Below, piece after piece: positions 1 to 8,514 of a DNA stretch of 64,000 nt. The notes beneath the pieces were generated by a model. The model did not search any database. It was not told where the DNA came from and saw only the letters and a list, made by a program, of their open reading frames with translations. The position numbers were made by a program, and so were the translations under genes. The DNA is from Myxococcus stipitatus (lineage in GTDB: Bacteria; Myxococcota; Myxococcia; Myxococcales; Myxococcaceae), in NCBI RefSeq assembly GCF_021412625.1, contig NZ_JAKCFI010000007.1, positions 62,001-126,000 of the forward strand. Direction: 5' to 3'. How positions within the stretch are numbered: position 1 is the first letter of the stretch; every line of letters begins with the position of its first letter.

Positions 1-2901
1 CCGGTTGAGGCTGAAGGTGCCGGAGGGGTTCGCCAGGTTGGCGCCCCACTTGCGCGCCGGAGGCGTCGTCGGCGAGCCGCCGTAGTCCCAGAACTCCACC
101 CGGCCGCTCGTCAGGCTCACCACGAAGCCCCCGCCCTGGGGCCGCGCGAAGCTGGTGAACGCGGGGGGCGAGGACGGCGAGGGGCGCGACGACACGGCGA
201 CGTTCCACGCGGGCTGCATGGTCGCCAGCTCCACGCCATGCACCACGCCGTCGCTGTTGCTCACCAGCACCTGGTTCGTCACCGCGTTGCGCACGAGGCT
301 CAGCTCGATGTCGCCGAGCGACAGCCGCCCCACCTCCGCGCCGGTGAGCGTGTTCAGGATGCGCAGCGAGGCCTGCGAGCCCGCATGCGTCTTCGACCCC
401 ACGTAGAGGCGGTTGTTGGCGTAGTCCACCAGCATGCCTCCGCTGACCATGCCCAGGTCCCCCGGCTGGTAGTTGAAGACCAGGGCCCCGGTGGCCGCAT
501 TGAGCGCGACCACGCGGTTCTGCGCCGGGTTGGTCAGGCGCGTGGCGAAGAAGACCAGGTCCGTGTTCGGCCTCGCGGCCTGGTAGGCGGCGTTCGCGTA
601 GTCGTAGAGCTGGCTGACCGGGAAGGACTGGATGGTGCCGATGGGCGCGCCGTTGTTGTCCCAGCGCCACAACGGAATCCCCGTCGCGGTGTCGATGGCG
701 TAGCCGACGCCGGACTGGTCCCCCACCAGGATGTACTGCCCGGGCCGCCCATGGAGGGGCACCACCGGGAAGCGGCTGCCGATGAGCCCCGACAGGGGGA
801 GCGGGCGCCAACGCTCGGCGCCGTCCTGGGCGGGGTTGCTCACCTGCGTGAGGTTGGCCACCACGGAGTCGTTGAACGCGCTGAAGACGCCCACGCCCAG
901 CTCGGTGATGGGTTGCTGACGCGCGTCCAGGCCCACGGAGTAGCACCACAGCGGGCCCCCGGCCACGCGGGCCTGGGGCGTCGCCACCAGCGCAGCGGAC
1001 GTGGGGCGGTTGCCCGCCGAGTACCACTTCACGTCATCGGCGTTGAAGACGCGGTAGTAGTACGTCGTGCCGTTGGTGACGGACGTGTCCTCGAAGGTCG
1101 TGGCGGAGCTGAACGTGTCCGCGTAGACGACCGTGGCATTGCCGAGCGTCGCGCCCGCCGCATACGTGCGTCCCGGCACGGGCGCGACGTTCGGCGCCGC
1201 GCCCGCGGCCCGCAGGATCAACACCCCATTGTGCGCCGCGGGGTTGTCCCAGTTCAGCGTCACGCTGCCGTCCCGGGCGACCGCGGTGAGGCGCTCCACC
1301 TCGGGGGCCGTGCCCGTGACCACCGTCATCGGCGTGTCGATGCGGGTGTCGGAGCCACTGGCGTAGGAGGTGGCGAGGTGGAAGCGCTGGCGGAAGGCCG
1401 TGTTCGCGGTGACGGCGCCCACCGAGCTGTACGTCACGCTGAACGAGCGCTCCCCTCCCACGGGGATGCGGTTCGCGTTGTTGTTGGCCTCCCAGGTGAT
1501 GCCCACGTTGGTGTTGCTCGTCACGCTCCAGCCGGTGACTGGCGGAACCGTGTTGGACGCCGTGAAGAAGTTCGCGGCGGGCTTGAGGATGCGGACCTCG
1601 GCCAGCGGCACCTGGCCCCGGTTCTGGACCGTGTAGACCACCGTCTGGCTCGAGTTGCCCGACAGCAGCGCGGAGGGGCTCGCGCGGACACGGTGCGCCA
1701 CGATGCGCCCCTGGGACGTACTCACCAGCGACGTCGTCACGGCGCTCCCGTCGAGGGTGGCATCCGCCCGCAGGTCGAAGATGTAGTCGGAGAACTCGGC
1801 GCCGCTGAGCTGATAGGTCCAGATGAAGTGCGCGGACGTCCCGGGCGACAGCCGCGACACGCTCGCGGGCGTGGGGCCGGAGACCAACGTCGCGCCCGCC
1901 GTCCCCCGGAGCACCGGGGCCCGGGGCGTCACGTTCAGGTACGTGGCCGTCGTGGAGGCGTTCGTGACGCTCAGCCGGACCTTCACCGTCTCACCCGCGA
2001 AGGCGTCGAGCGTGTCGACGTCCGCCGCCGCGGGCAGCACCCCCACGTTGACCATGGGGGTCGCGGCCACCTGCGAGCTGAGGTTGGCCGGGCCCGTGCC
2101 ACGCACGTACGCCACCAGCTCGCCGCCGCTGAGCGTCCTCACGCGCGCGGAGAGGATTCCGGCGCCACGCGCGGGGATGTTCACCTGGAAGTTCGCGGGC
2201 TGGAGCTCGACGATCTCGAACGACACCAGACCGACGTTCGACGTCGGCCCCTCGGCCGAGACGTTCTGCAGCGCCGTGCCCTGGCTCGTCCGGTTCTCCA
2301 GGACGATGCGAGCGGTGAGGTCCCCCTGGACGGGGAGGACGCGGGGCTGCGCGGAGACGTGGGCGAAGAGCCCCGAACGCACCCACTGGGACGCGGCATT
2401 GGTGAGGTTGCTCGCCGTGAAGTTCTGCCCCAGGCACGTATCCCGCCCGACCGTCCCCGTCGCGAAGCGCTGCCCGGCCTGGTCGCTGGCCGCCGGACTC
2501 GGAATCGTCCGGATCGTGAGCCGGACCGTCTCGTTCATGGCGAGCCCATAGTCCGCGGACGCGCAGGTGACGCCCGCGCGCGCGAAGGCGATGGTCCGCG
2601 ACGGCGCGTCGAAGTAGCTCACCATCCAGCCCGGGGGCGCCGGGCTCTCCAGGAGCGCGTGGGTGTTCGGCAGGACGAAGTAGATCTCGTTCATCCGCCG
2701 CGAGTTGTTGTTCGACGTGTTGCGCACATCGAACGTCAGCTCGGAGACCTCCTCCATCACCACGCGCGCTGTGGTCTCCCCCGGGGCACGGACCTGGGTG
2801 ATGGTGAAGGAGCGCTGGGCGAGCACCTCGGCGGGAACCAGGAGACAGGCCAGCAGCGCCACGAAGCCAAGGGTCGAGGAAGTCTTCACGGAGGCCCTCA
2901 C
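1..2901 (-). CDS. Exported PQQ-type beta-propeller repeat protein with fibronectin-like segment (3' end outside window)
   Basis: The reading frame is open for 967 codons and leaves the window without a stop. It begins with GTG one base after the upstream lipoprotein stop. The N-terminus has a signal peptide (hydrophobic core GFVALLACLLV, cleavage after VLA near residue 28). The first half is a series of beta-rich, CARDB/DUF11-like blocks of about 100 residues. Around residues 500-600 is a fibronectin-type segment (SVTLNWDNP, then TYYYRVFNADD). The last third has beta-propeller strands of the PQQ/outer-membrane-assembly type: VGYAIDTATGIPLWRW, RVVALNAATGALVF, GVVHGVELATMQPAW. The family architecture suggests a secreted or surface protein; no catalytic residues are evident and the substrate is unknown. 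It is the last gene of a cluster with an S26-like peptidase, a PqqD-like protein and a lipoprotein. Confidence 0.85.
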   Translation of the reverse strand, partial: MRASVKTSSTLGFVALLACLLVPAEVLAQRSFTITQVRAPGETTARVVMEEVSELTFDVRNTSNNNSRRMNEIYFVLPNTHALLESPAPPGWMVSYFDAPSRTIAFARAGVTCASADYGLAMNETVRLTIRTIPSPAASDQAGQRFATGTVGRDTCLGQNFTASNLTNAASQWVRSGLFAHVSAQPRVLPVQGDLTARIVLENRTSQGTALQNVSAEGPTSNVGLVSFEIVELQPANFQVNIPARGAGILSARVRTLSGGELVAYVRGTGPANLSSQVAATPMVNVGVLPAAADVDTLDAFAGETVKVRLSVTNASTTATYLNVTPRAPVLRGTAGATLVSGPTPASVSRLSPGTSAHFIWTYQLSGAEFSDYIFDLRADATLDGSAVTTSLVSTSQGRIVAHRVRASPSALLSGNSSQTVVYTVQNRGQVPLAEVRILKPAANFFTASNTVPPVTGWSVTSNTNVGITWEANNNANRIPVGGERSFSVTYSSVGAVTANTAFRQRFHLATSYASGSDTRIDTPMTVVTGTAPEVERLTAVARDGSVTLNWDNPAAHNGVLILRAAGAAPNVAPVPGRTYAAGATLGNATVVYADTFSSATTFEDTSVTNGTTYYYRVFNADDVKWYSAGNRPTSAALVATPQARVAGGPLWCYSVGLDARQQPITELGVGVFSAFNDSVVANLTQVSNPAQDGAERWRPLPLSGLIGSRFPVVPLHGRPGQYILVGDQSGVGYAIDTATGIPLWRWDNNGAPIGTIQSFPVSQLYDYANAAYQAARPNTDLVFFATRLTNPAQNRVVALNAATGALVFNYQPGDLGMVSGGMLVDYANNRLYVGSKTHAGSQASLRILNTLTGAEVGRLSLGDIELSLVRNAVTNQVLVSNSDGVVHGVELATMQPAWNVAVSSRPSPSSPPAFTSFARPQGGGFVVSLTSGRVEFWDYGGSPTTPPARKWGANLANPSGTFSLNR

Positions 2902-2902
2902 G

Positions 2903-3433
2903 TCACGGCTCCAGGGTGAAGGAGGCCGTGGTCAACGGCGCTCCATCGAGGAAGAAGCGGACCTGCCAGGTGCCGCTCATCGCGGACGTGGCCACCGTCG
3001 TCCCGGCCACCGGCATGGAGAGGCGCACCGTCTTCACCGCGTCCGGCGAGGACTGGAGGACCGAGGAGCGCCGCTCATACGGATGCCCGGAGGGCGCGAT
3101 GAACTCGACCTCCAGCGTGCCCTTCCCCCGCAGGCCCCGCACCGTCAGGTCCACGTCCACCTGGTCGACCGAGGACACGCCGCTCGAGCCGGGCTCCAGC
3201 CCCACGACCTGGGCGCTGCCCGACAACGGCACCACCGGGGCGGGCTCGCCCTCCGCGGGCACCTCGGGTGGCGGAGGCCGCGTCGAGTCGGACTCCTCCA
3301 GCACGTCCGTGGGCGCCGCCGGCGTCTCCCCCGGAGGCTCCGTCCATCCGCCCGGGCGGGGCGCGGCCCCCTGCTCCCTGCACGCGCCCAGCAGCAGCGC
3401 CACTGCGAAGCCCGCAACGCGTGCTCGCATCAC
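2903..3433 (-). CDS. Lipoprotein of unknown function
   Basis: This 176-residue protein opens with a lipoprotein signal peptide ending in lipobox LLGAC (Cys at about residue 18). A low-complexity Pro/Glu-rich linker follows (to about residue 60), then a single beta-rich domain that ends SFTLEP. The C-terminal segment GTWQVRFFLDGAPLTTASF resembles an immunoglobulin-like or bacterial macroglobulin-type fold, but I cannot name the family. It overlaps the end of the pqqD-like gene by four bases and is followed one base later by the propeller protein, so the genes are probably co-translated. The likely place is the inner leaflet of the outer membrane or the cell surface. A role as anchor or partner of the propeller protein is inference. 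Confidence 0.82.
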   Translation of the reverse strand: MMRARVAGFAVALLLGACREQGAAPRPGGWTEPPGETPAAPTDVLEESDSTRPPPPEVPAEGEPAPVVPLSGSAQVVGLEPGSSGVSSVDQVDVDLTVRGLRGKGTLEVEFIAPSGHPYERRSSVLQSSPDAVKTVRLSMPVAGTTVATSAMSGTWQVRFFLDGAPLTTASFTLEP

Positions 3434-3726
3434 CGTACCTCCTGAAGCTCGTCGATGAGGCCCAGCCGGGCCAGATCCGAGAGGAATCGAAGCGTGTCCG
3501 ACAGGACCTGCTTCACGTCCATGGAGAACTCACCGGCCACCACCTCGGCCACCGAGCGCGCCGTCCGCGACCCGTCACTGAGCTCCCAGATTCTCACCGC
3601 GGTCGCGTTGAGGCCGCGCAGCGTGCGCCCCTCCGCGTCGAGTAGCAGGTAGTCCGCGCCGAAGCGCTGGCCATCCGCGCCCGCGCGTCGCCGCGGGTGA
3701 CTCTCCGGCGCGAAGTCGCCGCTCAT
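3430..3726 (-). CDS. PqqD-like protein
   Basis: This small protein (98 residues from the chosen ATG) has the PqqD signature: DYLLLDAEGRTLRGLNATAVRIWELSDG, followed by a winged-helix-like second half (SVAEVVAGEF, LSDLARLGLIDE). PqqD-type proteins bind precursor peptides of RiPPs and pass them to maturation enzymes, but many PqqD-like proteins sit in clusters with no obvious precursor. I chose the ATG at 3726 because it overlaps the stop of the upstream peptidase gene (ATGA); an in-frame start 24 bases earlier would lie inside that gene. No radical SAM enzyme is visible nearby, so the classical PQQ role is unlikely. A peptide-recognition role is inference. Confidence 0.8.
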   Translation of the reverse strand: MSGDFAPESHPRRRAGADGQRFGADYLLLDAEGRTLRGLNATAVRIWELSDGSRTARSVAEVVAGEFSMDVKQVLSDTLRFLSDLARLGLIDELQEVR

Positions 3727-4163
3727 GCCTGCCCTCCTCGCCCCAACCACCGCGCCACCCGCCGCTTCACCACCGCCCGCACGCGCCCCAGCCGCGACGG
3801 ACCGACATCCCAGCCCTCCGCCAGCTCCACCCCGGCGCGACGGACGCGGCGCACGCGCCCCAGCACGCGGGACAGCGGCAGCGGTGGATCCTCGGACGGG
3901 GCGTTGTCACCACGCAGCGACAGCGTCCCCCGCTCCGCGCCGTGCACCCGGTGCAGCACCAACGCCGCGTCGAAGCGCGCCAGCACCACCTCACCCGGCC
4001 GGGGCGGGCCCTCCAGCGGCTCCACCCCCGCGAGGTCACCCGCGCGCAACGAGGGCCACATGCTGTCTCCCTGGACGGGAATCCAGCGCAGTCCCGGAGC
4101 AACGGCGGACGTGGACGACTCGCGCGGCATGGCGTGGAACTCTACCGCAGCCACGGACCCCAC
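3723..4163 (-). CDS. S24/S26 family peptidase, Sec11-like Ser-His type, soluble
   Basis: This 146-residue protein carries the signal-peptidase/LexA fold motifs. The nucleophile is Ser34 in QGDSMWPSL, followed by RAGDLAGVEPL and GEVVLARF. The LVLHRVHG box has His71 where bacterial leader peptidases carry the catalytic Lys. Next is LRGDN with Asp86, and a further Asp at 92. This Ser-His-Asp arrangement is that of the Sec11/archaeal signal peptidase branch. No membrane anchor is visible, which is unusual for a leader peptidase. Translation probably starts at GTG 4163 (AAGGGA lies upstream), though an internal ATG 33 bases later is possible. It is the first gene of the cluster with PqqD, a lipoprotein and the propeller protein. 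The substrate is unknown. Confidence 0.82.
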   Translation of the reverse strand: MGSVAAVEFHAMPRESSTSAVAPGLRWIPVQGDSMWPSLRAGDLAGVEPLEGPPRPGEVVLARFDAALVLHRVHGAERGTLSLRGDNAPSEDPPLPLSRVLGRVRRVRRAGVELAEGWDVGPSRLGRVRAVVKRRVARWLGRGGQA

Positions 4164-4320
4164 GCGACTGAGTCCCTTGGGATTCCCCTAGAACTTCCCA
4201 GAGGTTACAGCGCCACTCTGGTTTCCAACGAATCCCTGGGACTCCAGGACTTCATCCTCGGCTCGGCGGGGTGGCGAGCGAACGACCGTTTCCGACCGCG
4301 CCCTCCTGCCTCGTCAACGC

Positions 4321-4347
4321 GGGGCGGCGGAAAGAACCCGCCGCCCC
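4321..4347 (-). terminator. Hairpin downstream of hisS, probable terminator
   Basis: A perfect 10-bp stem (GGGGCGGCGG pairing with CCGCCGCCCC) closes a 7-base AAAGAAC loop. It begins ten bases after the hisS stop. There is no T-run on either side, so it may act as a processing or Rho-assisted end and not a classical intrinsic terminator. Confidence 0.6.
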
Positions 4348-4356
4348 TTCCGGGAC

Positions 4357-5673
4357 TCAGGCGTTCGTGCCCTTCCCGCCCTGGGGCGCCGAGGCCGTGT
4401 CGGCGCGTCGCGCCCTCACCGTGGCGATGACGGCGGCGGGCTCGAGGGCCGTCTCCCACTGTTGCCCATTGGACATCTGCTTGAGCTTGCCCTGCCCGCT
4501 GGTGCGCTCCAGTTCGCCCAGCACGAGGGTGAAGTGGGCGCCGCTCTTGTCCGCGCGCTTCATCTGGCTCTTGAGGCTGCCCCCGCGCGTGTCGAAGTCG
4601 ACCCGGAGGCCCTGGTGACGCAGCCGTCCCGCCAGCGCGAAGGCGGCGTCATGGGAGCCGGGGTCCGCCGCCGCGATGAACAGGTCCGGCACCTGGGCGA
4701 AGACCTTCCCGCTCTCCTTCAGCAGGAGCACCAGCCGGTCCAGGCCACAGGCGAAGCCCACGGCGGGGGTGTCCGGACCGCCCAGGCTCTTCACCAGCTT
4801 GTCGTAGCGCCCGCCCGCGCTCACCGTGCTCGCGGTGCCCAGCGCCGGGTGCGAGGCGATGAACTCGAAGACGGTGCGCGTGTAGTAGTCCAGGCCGCGC
4901 ACCATGCGCGGGTTGACCACGAAGCGGATGCCCAGGGTGGTCAGCTTGCGCTGCACGTCGTCGAAGTGCGCCTTGCAGGGCTCGCAGAGGAAGTCGAGCA
5001 CGCTGGGGCCCTGGGCCGCCACCGCCTGGCACTTCGGGTTCTTGCAGTCGAGCACGCGCAGCGGATTCGTCTCCAGGCGACGATGACAGTCCTCGCACAG
5101 CTCCGCCTTGTGCGCCTGGAGGTACTCGACCAGCTTCGCGTGGTAGGTGGGGCGGCACGCGTCGTCGCCGAGCGAGTTCAGGTTGAGCGTGATGTCCTGG
5201 AGGCCCAGCGCCTCGAGGAAGCGCGCCACCATGTCCATCACCTCGACGTCCTGGGCGGCGTCCTTCGAGCCGTAGGCCTCCGCGCCGATCTGCGAGAACT
5301 GGCGGTAGCGGCCCGTCTGCATCCGCTCGTAGCGGAACATGGGCCCCATGTAGAACCAGCGCGTCAGCGGCTCCTGGGTGGCGACGGAGTGCTCGATGTA
5401 CGCGCGCGCCGCGGGCGCCGTCCCCTCCGGACGCATGGACAGGCTGCGGCCCGCCTTGTCCTCGAAGGTGTACATCTCCTTGCCGACGATGTCCGTCTCC
5501 TCGCCCACGCTGCGCACGAACAGCGCGGTGTCCTCCACCATGGGCGTGCGCAGCTCCCCGAAGCCATAGCGGCCGAACACCTCGCGCGCGAGCCCCTCGA
5601 CGTGCTGCCAGAGCTCGATCTCCCCGGGGAGGAGATCCCTCATGCCCTTGACGCTGACGATCTTCTGGCTCAC
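4357..5673 (-). CDS. hisS: Histidyl-tRNA synthetase
   Basis: This class II synthetase charges tRNA-His in the cytoplasm. From the GTG at 5673 it is 438 residues. All family landmarks are visible: MRDLLPGE at the N-terminus, motif 2 with FRYERMQTGRYRQFSQ, the histidine boxes RGLDYYTRTVFEF and SAGGRYDKLV, motif 3 PAVGFACGLDRL, and a C-terminal anticodon-binding domain (LFIAAADPG through HFTLVLGE). The insertion domain has the usual NPLRVLDCK sequence with two Cys pairs (CEDC, CKNPKC) that may bind zinc. The GTG start overlaps the psd stop as GTGA, so hisS is probably translated by ribosomes finishing psd. Longer in-frame extensions upstream lie within psd and are not real. Confidence 0.97.
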   Translation of the reverse strand: MSQKIVSVKGMRDLLPGEIELWQHVEGLAREVFGRYGFGELRTPMVEDTALFVRSVGEETDIVGKEMYTFEDKAGRSLSMRPEGTAPAARAYIEHSVATQEPLTRWFYMGPMFRYERMQTGRYRQFSQIGAEAYGSKDAAQDVEVMDMVARFLEALGLQDITLNLNSLGDDACRPTYHAKLVEYLQAHKAELCEDCHRRLETNPLRVLDCKNPKCQAVAAQGPSVLDFLCEPCKAHFDDVQRKLTTLGIRFVVNPRMVRGLDYYTRTVFEFIASHPALGTASTVSAGGRYDKLVKSLGGPDTPAVGFACGLDRLVLLLKESGKVFAQVPDLFIAAADPGSHDAAFALAGRLRHQGLRVDFDTRGGSLKSQMKRADKSGAHFTLVLGELERTSGQGKLKQMSNGQQWETALEPAAVIATVRARRADTASAPQGGKGTNA

Positions 5674-6512
5674 CGCACGACTCCGATCCGCTGGCCCAGC
5701 CGGAGCACGGCGTCCTCCTGGAGGCTGGCGTCCCACGTGACGCGCCCGGGCTCGAACAACAGGATGATGGTGGAGCCCATCTCGAAGCGGCCCAGCTCGC
5801 CGCCCTTCTCCACCTTGTAGCCGTCCTGGTACCGGTGCACCTTGCCGGGCTGGCCCATGTGCGTGGTGACGTCGTCGTACGACGCCTTGATGCGCGACAC
5901 GCACGTGGCGCCCACCTTCACCACCGCGCACTTGCCGGCCGCCGTGTCCAGGTACGTCACCAGCCGCTCGTTGACGCAGAACAGGGCCTGCTTGTTCTTC
6001 ACCGACGCGGGGTTCACCGGCCAGAACTCGCCGGGGATGTACGCGTAGCCCGTGATCGTCCCGCCCAGCGGGGCGTGGATGCGGTGGTAGTCGCGCGGCG
6101 ACAGGTACACCGTCGTCCAGGCGCCGCCGTGGAACGGCTTCGCCGCCTCCGCGTCACCCAGCAGCTCGTCCACCGTGTACTCGATGCCCTTGGCCTGCAG
6201 ACACCGGCCATTGTCCGAGTAGCCCACCTGGGACACCTTGCCATCCACCGGGGACACCACCGCCTTCTCGTCCGGGTCGATGGGGCGCAGGCCCGCCTTG
6301 AGGCCGCGCGTGAAGAACTGCGCGAACGTCGGGTAGAACTCGATGGGGTGCTCGGCCTCGGCCAGGTCCACGTTGTAGGCCTTGGCGAAGGCACGCATGG
6401 CCGCCTGGTGGAGGGGCGCGGGGATGGGGACGCGGGTGGCCATGCCCACCGCCGTCGACAGGGCGGACTTGGGCAACACGCGCATCAACTTCATGAAGGT
6501 CTGGTCGTTCAT
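5670..6512 (-). CDS. psd: Phosphatidylserine decarboxylase proenzyme
   Basis: The enzyme converts phosphatidylserine to phosphatidylethanolamine at the inner membrane and uses a pyruvoyl group made by self-cleavage. At 280 residues it is the usual length. Visible family features are FAQFFTRGLK, the VVSPVDGKV block, the LSPRDYHRIHAPLGG box with catalytic His, and the self-cleavage motif GST within RFEMGSTIILLFEPG near the C-terminus; Ser of GST becomes the pyruvoyl. The ATG at 6512 gives the usual N-terminus (MNDQTFMKLMRVLPKSALS). It starts ten bases after the upstream lipoprotein gene and overlaps hisS downstream. Confidence 0.96.
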   Translation of the reverse strand: MNDQTFMKLMRVLPKSALSTAVGMATRVPIPAPLHQAAMRAFAKAYNVDLAEAEHPIEFYPTFAQFFTRGLKAGLRPIDPDEKAVVSPVDGKVSQVGYSDNGRCLQAKGIEYTVDELLGDAEAAKPFHGGAWTTVYLSPRDYHRIHAPLGGTITGYAYIPGEFWPVNPASVKNKQALFCVNERLVTYLDTAAGKCAVVKVGATCVSRIKASYDDVTTHMGQPGKVHRYQDGYKVEKGGELGRFEMGSTIILLFEPGRVTWDASLQEDAVLRLGQRIGVVR

Positions 6513-6522
6513 GGGGCGATTC

Positions 6523-7245
6523 CTACTGGCGGCCGGCGTCCGGATCGGTCCCCGCATCGAGGGTCCGGGTCGTCGTGCGCACGGAGCTCTTCGGTAACAC
6601 CATCAGCACCCGCCCTTCTTCGATGAGCAGCACCGAATCGGCGTGGGTCGGGTACTCCAGCCGGCAGGCCGTGCGCGAGTTCATCTCCCAGGTCTCCCGC
6701 AGGCCGCGCCCCTCCACGTTGATGGGGGCGCCGCGCTGGAAGCAGCCCCGGAAGCCCGCCACCAGCTCGCTCGCCGGAGTGCCCACCTGGGGGCCGGCGA
6801 TGGAGCCGGCGTCGGAGGCACCCGCGTCCGCGGCCGCGACCTCGGGCTCCTCGGCCGGCGCGGACGGCGCCTCGAGGGGCGCCGAGCCGCCGCCCGCCGT
6901 GGGGGGGAGCTCACGGGCGCTGGCCACGGCCTCCTCGCGGGCCCGCACCTCGCCCTCCATCCGGGCGCGCTCCCGCTGGATGCGCTCGAGCAGCTCCCGG
7001 GCGGACGTCGCGTCCAGGCTGTCCTGCGGCACGCGCTGCAGCTGCGCCTCGATCTCCCCCATCTGCGGGTCGAGGTACGCGTCATCCAGCTTCTGCGCGT
7101 ACAGCGACCGGAACTGGCGGGACGCCTGCTCGTACTCGGGCGAGGGCGGAGGGGGCTCCCTGCGGCACGCGGAGAGTGCCAACACGAGGGAGCCGAGAAG
7201 GGCCGCGAAGGGCCGGAGGGACACTCGAAGGACCTGGGGGCTCAC
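6523..7245 (-). CDS. Lipoprotein with coiled-coil segment, unknown function
   Basis: This 240-residue protein has a signal peptide with lipobox LALSAC (Cys at about residue 27). Residues 35-110 are a charged, helical stretch rich in Glu/Arg (ARELLERIQRERARMEGEV) and probably form a coiled coil. A low-complexity Ala/Pro/Glu linker with DAGASDAG follows. The C-terminal domain (GFRGCFQRGAPINVEGRGL to VLMVLPKSSVRT) has two Cys residues about 30 positions apart that could form a disulfide. I do not recognise the family. It lies between a phosphoesterase gene (55-base gap) and psd (10-base gap), on the same strand. Confidence 0.82.
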   Translation of the reverse strand: MSPQVLRVSLRPFAALLGSLVLALSACRREPPPPSPEYEQASRQFRSLYAQKLDDAYLDPQMGEIEAQLQRVPQDSLDATSARELLERIQRERARMEGEVRAREEAVASARELPPTAGGGSAPLEAPSAPAEEPEVAAADAGASDAGSIAGPQVGTPASELVAGFRGCFQRGAPINVEGRGLRETWEMNSRTACRLEYPTHADSVLLIEEGRVLMVLPKSSVRTTTRTLDAGTDPDAGRQ

Positions 7246-7300
7246 GACCCTGGGTTTATGTCATTTCCCGGGCCCGTGCCCACTTTTCGAGCGCGTCGCG

Positions 7301-8032
7301 TCAGACGCCCAGGAACAGCCGCTTGCCGAAGTTGAGCGCCAGGTCCGCGTCGAAGATCTTCTGCGCGGACGTCTCGATGTCGTACTCCACGCGCAGGTAC
7401 TCCACCGTGCGCGCATCCGTGTCGCAGATGACGAAGCAGGCCCGGTTGTCGTAGTCGCGGGGCTGGCCCACGCTCCCCACGGAGATGATGTACTTGTAGC
7501 CCCGGCGGATGCCGAACTTCTGGGCCACCACGTCGTTCACCTCGCCATTGCCAATGGCGAACGCCCGACACAGGTGGCTGTGCCCGATGAACGTCACCTC
7601 CGGCAGCTCCTCCACGTAGGGCGTCAGCTCCCGCGCCTGCTCCAGCGCGAAGATGTACTCGTACGCCTTCGGGTCGATGGGCGAGCCATGGCAGAAGCCC
7701 ACGTCGCCAATCTTGTACGTGTACGGCAGGCTGCGCAGCCACGCCATGTTCTCGTCCGTGAGGACGTTGGCGGACCAGTCCAGCGCGTGCCGGGCGGCGT
7801 CGTAGTAGTACGAGTAGTCCATCCGCCCCGCCACCGCCGCGTCGTGGTTGCCCAGCAGCGTCACCTCCGTCACCGAACGCACCAGCTCGCAGCACGGATT
7901 CGGGGACGCGCCGTACCCGACGATGTCCCCCAGGGACACGATGCGATCCACCTTCTGGTGGTCGCAGACCCGCAGCACCTCGGTGAGCGCCTCGATGTTG
8001 GAGTGGATGTCGGAAATGACCGCGATACGCAT
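7301..8032 (-). CDS. Calcineurin-like metallophosphoesterase (YfcE/ApaH-like fold)
   Basis: A 243-residue single-domain phosphoesterase. The dinuclear metal motifs are all present: SDIHSN near residue 8, GDIVGYG, LLGNHD, FCHGSP (the HG box) and GHSHL (the GHTH-like box). The family hydrolyses phosphodiesters or phosphomonoesters in the cytoplasm; the substrate cannot be read from the sequence. The ATG start gives MRIAVISDIHSN, the standard N-terminus. The gene follows the PilZ gene by 32 bases. Confidence 0.92.
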   Translation of the reverse strand: MRIAVISDIHSNIEALTEVLRVCDHQKVDRIVSLGDIVGYGASPNPCCELVRSVTEVTLLGNHDAAVAGRMDYSYYYDAARHALDWSANVLTDENMAWLRSLPYTYKIGDVGFCHGSPIDPKAYEYIFALEQARELTPYVEELPEVTFIGHSHLCRAFAIGNGEVNDVVAQKFGIRRGYKYIISVGSVGQPRDYDNRACFVICDTDARTVEYLRVEYDIETSAQKIFDADLALNFGKRLFLGV

Positions 8033-8064
8033 GGGGGCCTCGGTCGACCTGGGACTACCGGCGC

Positions 8065-8415
8065 TCAGCCGGCCCAGGCCGCCTTCACGGGGTTCTGCTG
8101 CTGCGAAATAATCCGCCGGAGACGTCCCAGGGTTTCCGCGTCGATATTTTCAAAGCGAAGGCCCATCCCCGGAGGATACGCGCGATCCTCCTCCTCTCGC
8201 AGCCACACCACCGTGGCGGTGGCCTGCACCTCGGGCACGTCCACCGGCGACAACCGGACGATCGCGCGGGCGCCTGGGGCCAGCGGGGTGCTCGTCCGGA
8301 GGAACAACCCGCCTTCGCTCAGATTCGTGATCCGCGCATACAGGGTGACGTTGTCTGCCTCGCACCAGCAGCGCAGCTGCGTGGAAACCCGCGTGGACTT
8401 TCGGTTCTCGCTCAA
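8065..8415 (-). CDS. Single-domain PilZ protein (c-di-GMP-binding type, myxobacterial TIGR02266 family)
   Basis: A 116-residue PilZ domain. The N-terminal motif is NRKSTR, standing for the RxxxR that grips cyclic di-GMP, and the second motif is ITNLSEGGLFL (D/NxSxxG). GARAIVRLSP, the TATVVWLREE strands and GMGLRFENID complete the domain. I chose the TTG at 8415 because GGAAGG lies six bases upstream and the protein then starts just before the RxxxR motif; extending to 8499 adds a low-complexity leader. Myxococcus genomes hold many paralogues of this family, often fused to motility or signalling proteins. The first motif contains R, K and R in the right spacing, so binding is plausible but unproven. 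Confidence 0.85.
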   Translation of the reverse strand: MSENRKSTRVSTQLRCWCEADNVTLYARITNLSEGGLFLRTSTPLAPGARAIVRLSPVDVPEVQATATVVWLREEEDRAYPPGMGLRFENIDAETLGRLRRIISQQQNPVKAAWAG

Positions 8416-8514
8416 CCCTCTTCCTTCCCCGGGCCCAGGGCGCGAAGCGTAGGGACGGCCTGAACGTAGCGTCAAGTTCGCGGGTCCCCAGGACCCCACC
8501 CGCCTGGAGGGCGC

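Noticed and set aside
238-2919. Long open frame of 893 codons on the plus strand, opposite the propeller gene
   Set aside because: The protein is full of Arg, Gly, His, Val with no domain pattern; it mirrors the third-position GC bias of the real minus-strand gene, which has clear strands and a signal peptide.
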